In this document: one piece after another, positions 1 through 6,192 of the stretch
How positions within the stretch are numbered: the first letter of the stretch is position 1
Layout: every line of letters begins with the position of its first letter
NCBI GenBank assembly: GCA_002296225.1
Contig: DBHR01000111.1
Span: forward strand, 1 to 17,938
From: Acidobacteria bacterium UBA823
GTDB lineage: Bacteria > Acidobacteriota > Vicinamibacteria > Vicinamibacterales > UBA823
Length of the DNA stretch: 17,938 nt
Direction of reading: 5' to 3'
Position numbers and translations under genes: made by a program
Notes under the pieces: model-generated
Told to the model about the DNA's origin: nothing
The model's input: only the letters and a program-made list of their open reading frames with translations
Database searches by the model: none

Positions 1-489
1 CCTGGGGCAGAAGCCGACCTTCAATACGAAAACCCAACCGGGACGACGCTCATGGAATGGGCGAGCGGCACTGGTGCTGGCCCACGCCGCGTCCAGGGCC
101 TCCCACTCTTGAAGCCGCCCTACGGCCGGATCACAGCGATCGACATGAATACCGGCGATCACCTCTGGTTCATCCCGAACGGCGATACGCCGGACAATGT
201 CGCGAATCACCGAGCTTTGCAGGGAATCGATATACCCAATACAGGGAACACAACGCACGCCACCGCCTTACTTACGAAGACGTTATTGATCTACGCGGAG
301 GGACGAGGCGGCCGACAATTGCTCTACGCCAACGACAAGGCAACCGGTGAACGGCTCGGCACGGTTGAGATACCGGCGCCGACCAACACCGCACTTATGA
401 CTTACATGCACAACGAGAAGCAATACATCGTTTTACCCGTCGGTGGGCGCGGCTACTCGGGGTCACTCGTAGCCCTGGCCCTACCCTAG
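1..489 (+). CDS. PQQ-dependent dehydrogenase, C-terminal fragment
   Basis: The reading frame is open from base 1 to the TAG at 487-489, so only about the last 162 residues are in the window; the ATG at 52 is internal and not a start. The visible part reads like the last beta-propeller blades of quinoprotein (PQQ-dependent) glucose/alcohol dehydrogenases: a PPYGRITAIDMNTGDHLW blade motif, a TKTLLIYAEGRGG strand followed by DKATGERLG, and the family-typical ending with MTYMHNEKQYIVLPVGG and SLVALALP. Family members oxidise sugars or alcohols in the periplasm, passing electrons to the respiratory chain. The substrate cannot be told from this end. The fragment ends cleanly and looks intact. It is probably not in one unit with the next gene, which has its own Shine-Dalgarno sequence after a 91-base gap. 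Confidence 0.87.
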   Translation, partial: PGAEADLQYENPTGTTLMEWASGTGAGPRRVQGLPLLKPPYGRITAIDMNTGDHLWFIPNGDTPDNVANHRALQGIDIPNTGNTTHATALLTKTLLIYAEGRGGRQLLYANDKATGERLGTVEIPAPTNTALMTYMHNEKQYIVLPVGGRGYSGSLVALALP

Positions 490-543
490 CACTCGGAGGA
501 CACGGCTATGCCGAGGTCGGGAAACATTCCGGTCCCGGCTTCA

Positions 544-555
544 CGAGGCGCCTCG
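544..555. repeat. 12-bp perfect palindrome upstream of the DinB lipoprotein gene
   Basis: CGAGGCGCCTCG is self-complementary and lies 25 bases before the start codon at 581, just upstream of the ribosome binding site. It could be an operator for a dimeric regulator or chance in GC-rich DNA. No promoter elements are clear in the 91-base gap 490-580. Confidence 0.3.
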
Positions 556-580
556 CGCCAGAATCAAGTAAGGAGACTCA

Positions 581-1150
581 ATGTATCTCGCATTTCGCAC
601 ACTGTTCGTTGCGTCGTTTCTCGCGGCCGTTTCATTCGGTCTTGCGGCCTGCAGTATTGAAGACAATAGCGTTACGACAGTCGAGGAGTCTGCGGCGATG
701 GACGAAGGCGCTCTCGCGGCTGTAGTACTCAAGGACTGGGAAGACTTGAAGACCGCGATGATGGAATTCGGCGATGCAATGCCCGCCGAGAACTTCGACT
801 TCAAACCCACAGACGAGCTTCGGAGTTTCGGCGAGCAGCTGATGCATGTCGCAAGTGCCCACCTTTTCTATATGGGCAATCTTGACACTGACGCCGCTCG
901 GCCGGACCTCGGAGAACCCGTCGAGAAAGCTGACGTCCTCCAAGCGTTAAGCGATTCGTTTGACTTCGGAACCGAGATTTTGAGCGGTCAGACCGACGCG
1001 TCGCTGCGGGAAATGGTCGACGGCGGATACCTTGGCGAGTCGTCACGCGCGCGGATCGCCTATCAGGCGATGATCCACACACGGCAAGAGTACGGCGTCA
1101 TGACAGTGTATCTGCGGCTGAACGATATCGTGCCGCCGGCAAGCCGTTAG
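581..1150 (+). CDS. DinB-family (YfiT/DinB fold) lipoprotein
   Basis: This 189-residue protein starts at ATG 581 behind a strong ribosome binding site (TAAGGAG, 569-575). The first 24 residues are a lipoprotein signal ending in the lipobox L-A-A-C, so Cys24 should be lipidated. The rest is a four-helix DinB-like domain: FGEQLMHVASAH places His89 at the usual first metal position, and the C-terminal helix IHTRQEYGVMTVYLRLNDIV ends in the family-typical VYLRLxxIVPP. In canonical members this helix reads HxxxHxGQ; here the first His is His166, but the second is replaced by Glu170 and the Gln by Val. DinB-fold proteins include thiol-dependent metal enzymes, but most are uncharacterised and usually cytosolic, so a lipoprotein form probably acts in the periplasm or on a membrane. 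Catalytic activity is uncertain because of the ligand change. The family call is good; the function is unknown. Confidence 0.82.
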   Translation: MYLAFRTLFVASFLAAVSFGLAACSIEDNSVTTVEESAAMDEGALAAVVLKDWEDLKTAMMEFGDAMPAENFDFKPTDELRSFGEQLMHVASAHLFYMGNLDTDAARPDLGEPVEKADVLQALSDSFDFGTEILSGQTDASLREMVDGGYLGESSRARIAYQAMIHTRQEYGVMTVYLRLNDIVPPASR

Positions 1151-1176
1151 GACGTCGTTACCACCACATGCATTGA

Positions 1177-1210
1177 CCGGAGCTGGACACAGTCCAGCTC
1201 CGGCTTTGTT
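1177..1210 (+). terminator. Stem-loop terminator after the DinB lipoprotein gene
   Basis: A perfect 11-bp stem (CCGGAGCTGGA at 1177-1187 with TCCAGCTCCGG at 1193-1203) closes on a 5-base loop, CACAG. It is followed by CTTTGTT, a short T-rich run. It lies 26 bases after the stop codon and before the next gene, as expected for intrinsic termination. The T tract is imperfect. Confidence 0.75.
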
Positions 1211-1273
1211 CGCTTCGCACTCTCCGCATACCACCGGGCCGCTTCACACCCATCGACCGGAAGAGGACCTTCG

Positions 1274-2056
1274 ATGCGTTCGATGACCCCGCTACTGGCA
1301 GCCAACATGCTCTTGAGCATCTCCGTTTTGACGGTCAACGGCCAGTCAGTCTCTGGGGGCCAGGTACTTGCCAGCCGTCTGACTGACGGCCAGGCGATTT
1401 TCGGTATTTTCTCGGGCGAGAAAACCGCCGAACAAGGCGCGCGCGTGGCCGGTTATGCCGACCTCGACTTCGTGTTCTACTCACTCGAGCGTGGACCGTT
1501 CGACCTACCACAAATGCAGCTGTACATGGACGGCATGGGGAACGCAGGTAGGACTCACCCCGTCGTGTTACGCATTCCACCAATTCGGGACGACCGTCAG
1601 GGCGCGCACGTTCGAGCCGGGCTGGGCATCGACGCCGGTGCCGTGGGCCTGGTCTTCCCCCATGTCGAGTCGCGCGAAGACGCCGAATTCGCTGTGGCTG
1701 CCGTGCGCACCAAAGGTCCGTCATGGCCCGATGCGGGCGCAGAACTCCTCAGCATGCTACTAATCGAGGATCAGGTCGGCATCGACAACGTCCGTGAGAT
1801 CGTCAGCACAGCGGGCGTGAGCATGGTCTCGCCCGGGCCGGGAGACTTACGGCAGGTCTACAGTGGAGATGCCGAGAAGGTCGAAACCGCAATCCAGACG
1901 GTACTGGCTGCGTGCAAGGAGTTCGGCGTGCCCTGCGGCATCACAGCCGGCGTCGACGACATCGCCGAACGCATCACACAGGGGTTCCGCGTCATCATCC
2001 TGACGGACTCCCAGGCATTGGCGGTCGGCCGGCGTGCAGCTGGTCGCACAAATTAG
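1274..2056 (+). CDS. Exported HpcH/HpaI-family aldolase-like protein
   Basis: This 260-residue protein belongs to the HpcH/HpaI (2-dehydro-3-deoxyglucarate/4-hydroxy-2-oxoheptanedioate) class II aldolase family. Visible family features are LDFVFYSLERGPFD (residues 64-77), the substrate-binding Arg of VVLRIP (Arg100), HVESREDAEFAV, the metal ligand Glu165 in LLIEDQVGIDNV, and the second ligand Asp191 in GPGDL. The Glu-Asp spacing of 26 matches GarL and HpaI. Two things are odd. The catalytic-site His of the usual EHGP/EHAP motif is Arg73 here (ERGP). The protein also starts with an apparent Sec signal (hydrophobic residues 6-21, possible cleavage near Gly23), whereas the family is normally cytosolic. 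The start at ATG 1274 has a GAAGAGG sequence just upstream. It may be an exported enzyme with changed chemistry or a binding protein. It stands alone, between a terminator and the promoter of the next operon. Confidence 0.82.
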   Translation: MRSMTPLLAANMLLSISVLTVNGQSVSGGQVLASRLTDGQAIFGIFSGEKTAEQGARVAGYADLDFVFYSLERGPFDLPQMQLYMDGMGNAGRTHPVVLRIPPIRDDRQGAHVRAGLGIDAGAVGLVFPHVESREDAEFAVAAVRTKGPSWPDAGAELLSMLLIEDQVGIDNVREIVSTAGVSMVSPGPGDLRQVYSGDAEKVETAIQTVLAACKEFGVPCGITAGVDDIAERITQGFRVIILTDSQALAVGRRAAGRTN

Positions 2057-2130
2057 AAGGGACGCCGGGTCCCCTGCCGCTACCGCCCACACCCCTTTCA
2101 AATGGGCCGCATTTTACTCAGAGCAAAAAG

Positions 2131-2173
2131 CTCAGGAATCCCCACCACCTCTGTTCAGAATCGCTCAGGATCC
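2131..2173 (+). repeat. CTCAGGA direct repeats upstream of the DUF1592 operon promoter
   Basis: CTCAGGA occurs at 2131-2137 and 2164-2170, 33 bp apart (about three helical turns), with a degenerate copy TTCAGAATC at 2155-2162/63 between them. The second copy ends just before the -10 box at 2175. The arrangement fits a regulator binding on one face of the DNA, but the repeat is short. Confidence 0.3.
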
Positions 2174-2180
2174 TTATAAT
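2151..2180 (+). promoter_or_regulatory. Candidate promoter of the DUF1592-DUF1552-ankyrin operon
   Basis: A perfect -10 hexamer, TATAAT, sits at 2175-2180, 57 bases before the start codon at 2238. The -35 region is weak (CTGTTC at 2151-2156 with an 18-base spacer), which suggests help from an activator. It is in the largest intergenic gap of the window (2057-2237), in locally AT-richer DNA. Confidence 0.5.
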
Positions 2181-2237
2181 GCCTTGATCTAGGGAAACTT
2201 GCAGCCAAGAGACTCAACCGGTTAAGCGGGTCCGAGA

Positions 2238-4748
2238 ATGCGAACGTCAACCCTCGGGATTGTGGCGGCCCTCATCTTGGCCAGTGTGGTGCTGGCACCC
2301 GGACCAATTGCAATCGGCCAGGAGCGGGTGCCAGAGGCTGAGGCACAGGACGGCAAGGCGACCGACCACGACGCGCTGGTCGGTGATCTCCAGGGGCAGG
2401 CCGCCCTCATCAACCAGAACTGTCTCCGTTGCCATAACGACCGGGCGATGCGCGGGAACTTGTCGCTGGTGACGTTTGACGTCGCGCATCCCGAAGCTGA
2501 CGCTGAGGTCGCCGAGAAGATGATTCGCAAGCTGACGGCTGGCATGATGCCACCGCCGGGTGCGCGTCGGCCTGACGAATCAGAAATCCAGGTGCTCATC
2601 GAAACGCTGGCGCAGCGGATCGACGACGCGGCCGCGCTCCATCCAAATCCCGGCCGACGCACCTTCCAGCGGCTCAACCGGGCTGAGTACGCGCGCTCCG
2701 TGCGAGATCTGCTGAAGATCGACGTTGACGTGAACGCCTTTTTGCCACCCGACACGATGAGCCAGGGCTTCGACAACATCGCTGACGTGCAGAATCTTTC
2801 TGCAACGCTACTCGAAGGCTACCTGCGGGCGGCCGATCACATCAGCCGCCTGGCCGTCGGCGACCCCCGGGTCTCCGCGACCGAGGCGACCTTCAAGCTC
2901 CCGCGCACCGGCTCTCAACTCCGGCGCGTCGAGGGGGCACCATTCGGCACGCGCGGCGGCGTCGCCGTCGTCCACAACTTTCCCGCTGATGGCGACTACA
3001 CGTTCGAGGTGAAACTGCACGTCGATGCAGTTGGGGTGCTCTTCGCCAGGGAATCTCTTCATCTCCTCGAGACGACGGGACATCGTGAAGAGCAAATTGA
3101 GATCTCGGTTGACGGCGAGCGCGTAGCACTTCTCAACATCGACCCATTCATGCACGAAGCCGACCCGAACGGCGTCGCCATGGAAACCGAACGGATCGCT
3201 ATCAAGGCCGGTCCGCGACGGGTCGCGGCGGCGTTTCTTAAACGGTTTGAAGGTCCGGTCGATGATCTGCTCGGCCCGAACGAGCAATCACTGGCCGATA
3301 CGGATATCGGCACGGCTCGAGGCATCACCACAGCGCCCCATCTGCGACACCTTAATATCAGTGGACCGTACGACGTGACCGGCGTCTCCGACACGCCGAG
3401 CCGCCGTGCCATCTTCACCTGTCGGCCGATCTCGGCTGACGAGGAGGTGCCGTGTGCGCGCGAGATCACATCCCGGCTAATGGAACGTGCCTACCGACGT
3501 CCCGTGGACAACGTGGACCTGAATGGGCTCATGCGCTTCTACCAGCAGGGACGCGCCGACGGGGACTTCGAAAGCGGCATCCGGACCGCTGTACAGGCGT
3601 TGCTCGCGAACCCGCAATTCGTATTCCGGCTGGAGCAAGCCCCAGCGGGCAGACCGGAGAAGCGTATCTATCGGATTAGCGACATCGAGTTGGCGTCACG
3701 ATTGTCCTTCTTCCTCTGGAACTCGGTCCCTGACGTTGAGTTATTGAGTGAGGCGGTTGAGGGTGCCCTCACAGACCGGACCCGGTTCGAAAGCCAGGTG
3801 CACCGAATGCTGGCCGACCAACGCGCAGAGGCGTTCGGTACGCGATTCGCTGCACAGTATCTCCGTTTACAGGACCTCGAAAAGGTGCACCCCGATGCGG
3901 TGAGCTATCCCTACTACGATTACACGCTCGCTCAGTCATTGCGCCGGGAAACGGAGATCTTTTTTGAGCGCCTCGTGCGGGACGACCGCAGCGTACTCGA
4001 CCTACTTGACGCCGATTACACGTTCGTCGACGAGCGGGTGGCGAAGCATTATGGCATTCCAAACGTCACCGGCACACGCTTCCGGCGGGTCGCCCTGCCT
4101 GCCGAGCGTCGCGGTATACTTGGTCACGGTAGTATTCTCGCGTCAACGTCGCTGGGTAACCGGACATCACCGGTGCTGCGCGGCAAGTGGATCATGGAGG
4201 TGCTACTGGGTAGCCCGCCGCCGCCGCCGCCGCCCAACGTGCCGGAATTCGAGGAAACTGGGGCCGTTGCGGGTGAACGCCGGCTGTCAGTGCGTGAGCG
4301 CATGGAAGAGCACCGATCGAATCCGGCGTGCAGCTCTTGTCACCGGGTCATTGACCCACTCGGCCTAGCGCTCGAGAACTACGACCTCACCGGTGCATGG
4401 CGCATCAAAGATAGCGGCATTCCGATCGACCCGTCCGGCGAGCTCTACGACGGCACCCCGCTCAACGGACCAGCGGATTTGCGGAAAGCGCTCCTGAATC
4501 GCTCGAAGACATTTCTCACGAGCTTCACAGAAAACCTTATGGCCTACGCCCTCGGGCGGCGCGTCGAGTACTACGACCAGCCGACCGTGCGGGCCATCAT
4601 GCGTGACGCGGCGGAGCAGGACCACCGGATGTCAGCGTTCATTCTCGGCATTGTCAACAGCGCACCGTTCCAGATGAGCCAGACGGACGGTCCAGTGCGC
4701 ACCGAAGACGGAGCAGTGGGTCTGGGTATCAACAGCGACCGACCCTGA
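2238..4748 (+). CDS. DUF1592-family diheme cytochrome-like exported protein (PSD3-PSD5-PSD4-PSCyt3-PSD2 architecture)
   Basis: This 836-residue protein has a Sec signal (about residues 1-28) and the full modular layout first described in Planctomycetes. A cytochrome-type segment carries C62-L-R-C-H66. DUF1587 spans about 138-205 (TFQRLNRAEYARSVRDLL), followed by a beta-rich insert (about 230-375) resembling a carbohydrate-binding module. DUF1595 is at about 405-470 (ERAYRRPV...NPQFVFRLE), DUF1592 at about 485-615, and DUF1588 at about 625-725 with a seven-proline run and the second heme site C698-S-S-C-H702 followed by RVIDPLGLALENYD. DUF1585 closes the protein at about 755-815. Two CxxCH sites imply two covalent c-type hemes and an electron-transfer role in the periplasm. 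The substrate is unknown; polysaccharide-related roles are often guessed from genomic context only. The next gene follows after 23 bases and encodes the usual DUF1552 partner. Confidence 0.93.
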   Translation: MRTSTLGIVAALILASVVLAPGPIAIGQERVPEAEAQDGKATDHDALVGDLQGQAALINQNCLRCHNDRAMRGNLSLVTFDVAHPEADAEVAEKMIRKLTAGMMPPPGARRPDESEIQVLIETLAQRIDDAAALHPNPGRRTFQRLNRAEYARSVRDLLKIDVDVNAFLPPDTMSQGFDNIADVQNLSATLLEGYLRAADHISRLAVGDPRVSATEATFKLPRTGSQLRRVEGAPFGTRGGVAVVHNFPADGDYTFEVKLHVDAVGVLFARESLHLLETTGHREEQIEISVDGERVALLNIDPFMHEADPNGVAMETERIAIKAGPRRVAAAFLKRFEGPVDDLLGPNEQSLADTDIGTARGITTAPHLRHLNISGPYDVTGVSDTPSRRAIFTCRPISADEEVPCAREITSRLMERAYRRPVDNVDLNGLMRFYQQGRADGDFESGIRTAVQALLANPQFVFRLEQAPAGRPEKRIYRISDIELASRLSFFLWNSVPDVELLSEAVEGALTDRTRFESQVHRMLADQRAEAFGTRFAAQYLRLQDLEKVHPDAVSYPYYDYTLAQSLRRETEIFFERLVRDDRSVLDLLDADYTFVDERVAKHYGIPNVTGTRFRRVALPAERRGILGHGSILASTSLGNRTSPVLRGKWIMEVLLGSPPPPPPPNVPEFEETGAVAGERRLSVRERMEEHRSNPACSSCHRVIDPLGLALENYDLTGAWRIKDSGIPIDPSGELYDGTPLNGPADLRKALLNRSKTFLTSFTENLMAYALGRRVEYYDQPTVRAIMRDAAEQDHRMSAFILGIVNSAPFQMSQTDGPVRTEDGAVGLGINSDRP
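4215..4235 (+). repeat. (CCG)6CCC tract encoding seven prolines
   Basis: Six CCG codons and one CCC encode Pro660-Pro666 of the DUF1592 protein. A proline run before an NVP sequence is typical of the DUF1588 region, so this is a conserved protein feature. A run of seven prolines is expected to stall ribosomes without EF-P, and the triplet tract could slip in replication. Confidence 0.8.
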
Positions 4749-4771
4749 AATCGACCCGGGAGATAAAGGCG

Positions 4772-6148
4772 ATGCATATCACTAGGAAGCATCTTTCACG
4801 ACGCACGGTTCTTCGCGGTATGGGCGTGTCGATGGCCCTCCCACTCCTGGACGCCATGGTGCCAGCGAGGACTCTTTGGGCGAAGACTGCCCAATCGAGT
4901 CCAACACGGTTCGCAGCGGTCGAGATGGTACACGGCTCGGCTGGCGCGACCAAAGTCGGCCTGGCCAAAAACCTGTGGTCTCCGGTCGAAGCCGGGAGCG
5001 CCTTCGACCTCACACCGACGAGTCTGCTGCCGCTCGACCCGCTCCGTGAACACCTGACGATCATCAGTAACACCGATGTGCGCAACGCCGAGGCCTTCAC
5101 CGCGCCCGAAACAGGCGGCGATCACTTCCGCTCGAGCGCAACCTTTCTGACGCAGGAGCATCCCAAGCAGACGGAAGGGTCGGATATCCACGTCGGCACG
5201 TCGATGGACCAGCTCTACGCACAGCGGTTCGGGCAGGAAACGCCGATCCCCTCGATGCAGTTGTGCATCGAGAATGTTGACCAATCGGGTGGCTGCGCCT
5301 ATGGCTACGCGTGTGTGTACACGGATACGATCAGCTGGGCGGCACCCACCGAGCCGCTACCCATGGTGCGTGACCCGCGCGTGGCATTTGATCAACTGTT
5401 CGGCGCTGGCGGAACACCAGAGGAACGTGCCTCGCGGCGGCGCACCGACAGCAGTATTCTCGACTGGATAACTGATGAGGTGGCCCGGCTCAAACTCACC
5501 CTTGGTCCGACCGACCGAAACCGGTTAAATGACTACCTCGACGACGTGCGCGAAATCGAGCGCCGGATTCAGAAGATCGAGTTACAGAATACAAGCGGCG
5601 AACCACGGGAACTGCCGGAGGCGCCGGTCGGCGTGCCAGACTCGTTCCGGGAGCACGTCGAGGTGATGTTCGACCTGCAGGCGCTCGCCTTTATGTCGGA
5701 TTTAACACGCGCCTTCTCGTTTAAGATGGGCCGAGACGCTTCGGGCCGTATCTATCCGGAAAGTGGTACGTCACGTGGGTTCCACCCGGCCTCACACCAC
5801 GGGGAACGCGAAGACCGCGTCCTGGAATTCGCGACAATCAACACCTACCACGTCAGTCTGATCCCCTACTTCCTGAACAAGTTGAAAAATACACCGGACG
5901 GCGATGGCACACTCCTGGATAGAACGATGCTCCTCTACGGGTCGCCGATGGGGAACTCGAACGTCCACAACCACAAGCGCTGCCCGCTGTTTCTTGCGGG
6001 ACACGCAAACGGACAACTCAAGGGGAACCTGCACGTCATCACAAAGGACCGCACGCCGATGGCCAACGTGATGTTGACATTGCTTCATAAGCTCGGGCTC
6101 GACGACCTGGAGAGCTTCGGTGACAGTACGGGCACGCTAGCGATCTGA
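4772..6148 (+). CDS. Tat-exported DUF1552 (HXXSHH) family protein
   Basis: This 458-residue protein starts at ATG 4772 behind GGGAGATAAAGG. Its N-terminus has a twin-arginine motif, S-R-R-T-V-L-R (residues 9-15), followed by a hydrophobic stretch to about residue 33, so it is predicted to be exported folded through Tat. The motif that names the family is present as His338-Pro-Ala-Ser-His342-His343 (GFHPASHHGE). Other family-like parts are EMVHGSAGATKVG, the NNTD-like IISNTDVRNAE, SYGSPMGNSNVHNHKRCP-type residues near 390-410, and GNLHVITKDRTPMANVMLTL at the end. The His-rich motif suggests metal binding, which Tat export would fit (cofactor inserted in the cytoplasm). It is only 23 bases after the DUF1592 gene. 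This pairing parallels the DUF1549/DUF1553-DUF1501 pair of Planctomycetes. The biochemical role is unknown. Confidence 0.93.
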   Translation: MHITRKHLSRRTVLRGMGVSMALPLLDAMVPARTLWAKTAQSSPTRFAAVEMVHGSAGATKVGLAKNLWSPVEAGSAFDLTPTSLLPLDPLREHLTIISNTDVRNAEAFTAPETGGDHFRSSATFLTQEHPKQTEGSDIHVGTSMDQLYAQRFGQETPIPSMQLCIENVDQSGGCAYGYACVYTDTISWAAPTEPLPMVRDPRVAFDQLFGAGGTPEERASRRRTDSSILDWITDEVARLKLTLGPTDRNRLNDYLDDVREIERRIQKIELQNTSGEPRELPEAPVGVPDSFREHVEVMFDLQALAFMSDLTRAFSFKMGRDASGRIYPESGTSRGFHPASHHGEREDRVLEFATINTYHVSLIPYFLNKLKNTPDGDGTLLDRTMLLYGSPMGNSNVHNHKRCPLFLAGHANGQLKGNLHVITKDRTPMANVMLTLLHKLGLDDLESFGDSTGTLAI

Positions 6149-6192
6149 CCAGTTGAAAAGTATCGCGAGATAACTGCGCAGTGGAGAGGTCA

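Noticed and set aside
2059..2073. GGGAC-gccgg-GTCCC hairpin after the aldolase gene as a terminator
   Set aside because: The stem is only 5 bp and no T run follows.
2222..2779. 185-codon open frame on the minus strand across the start of the DUF1592 gene
   Set aside because: It is antisense to a well-supported gene, has a low-complexity Arg/Ser/Ala composition and no recognisable domain. It is a typical shadow in GC-rich DNA.
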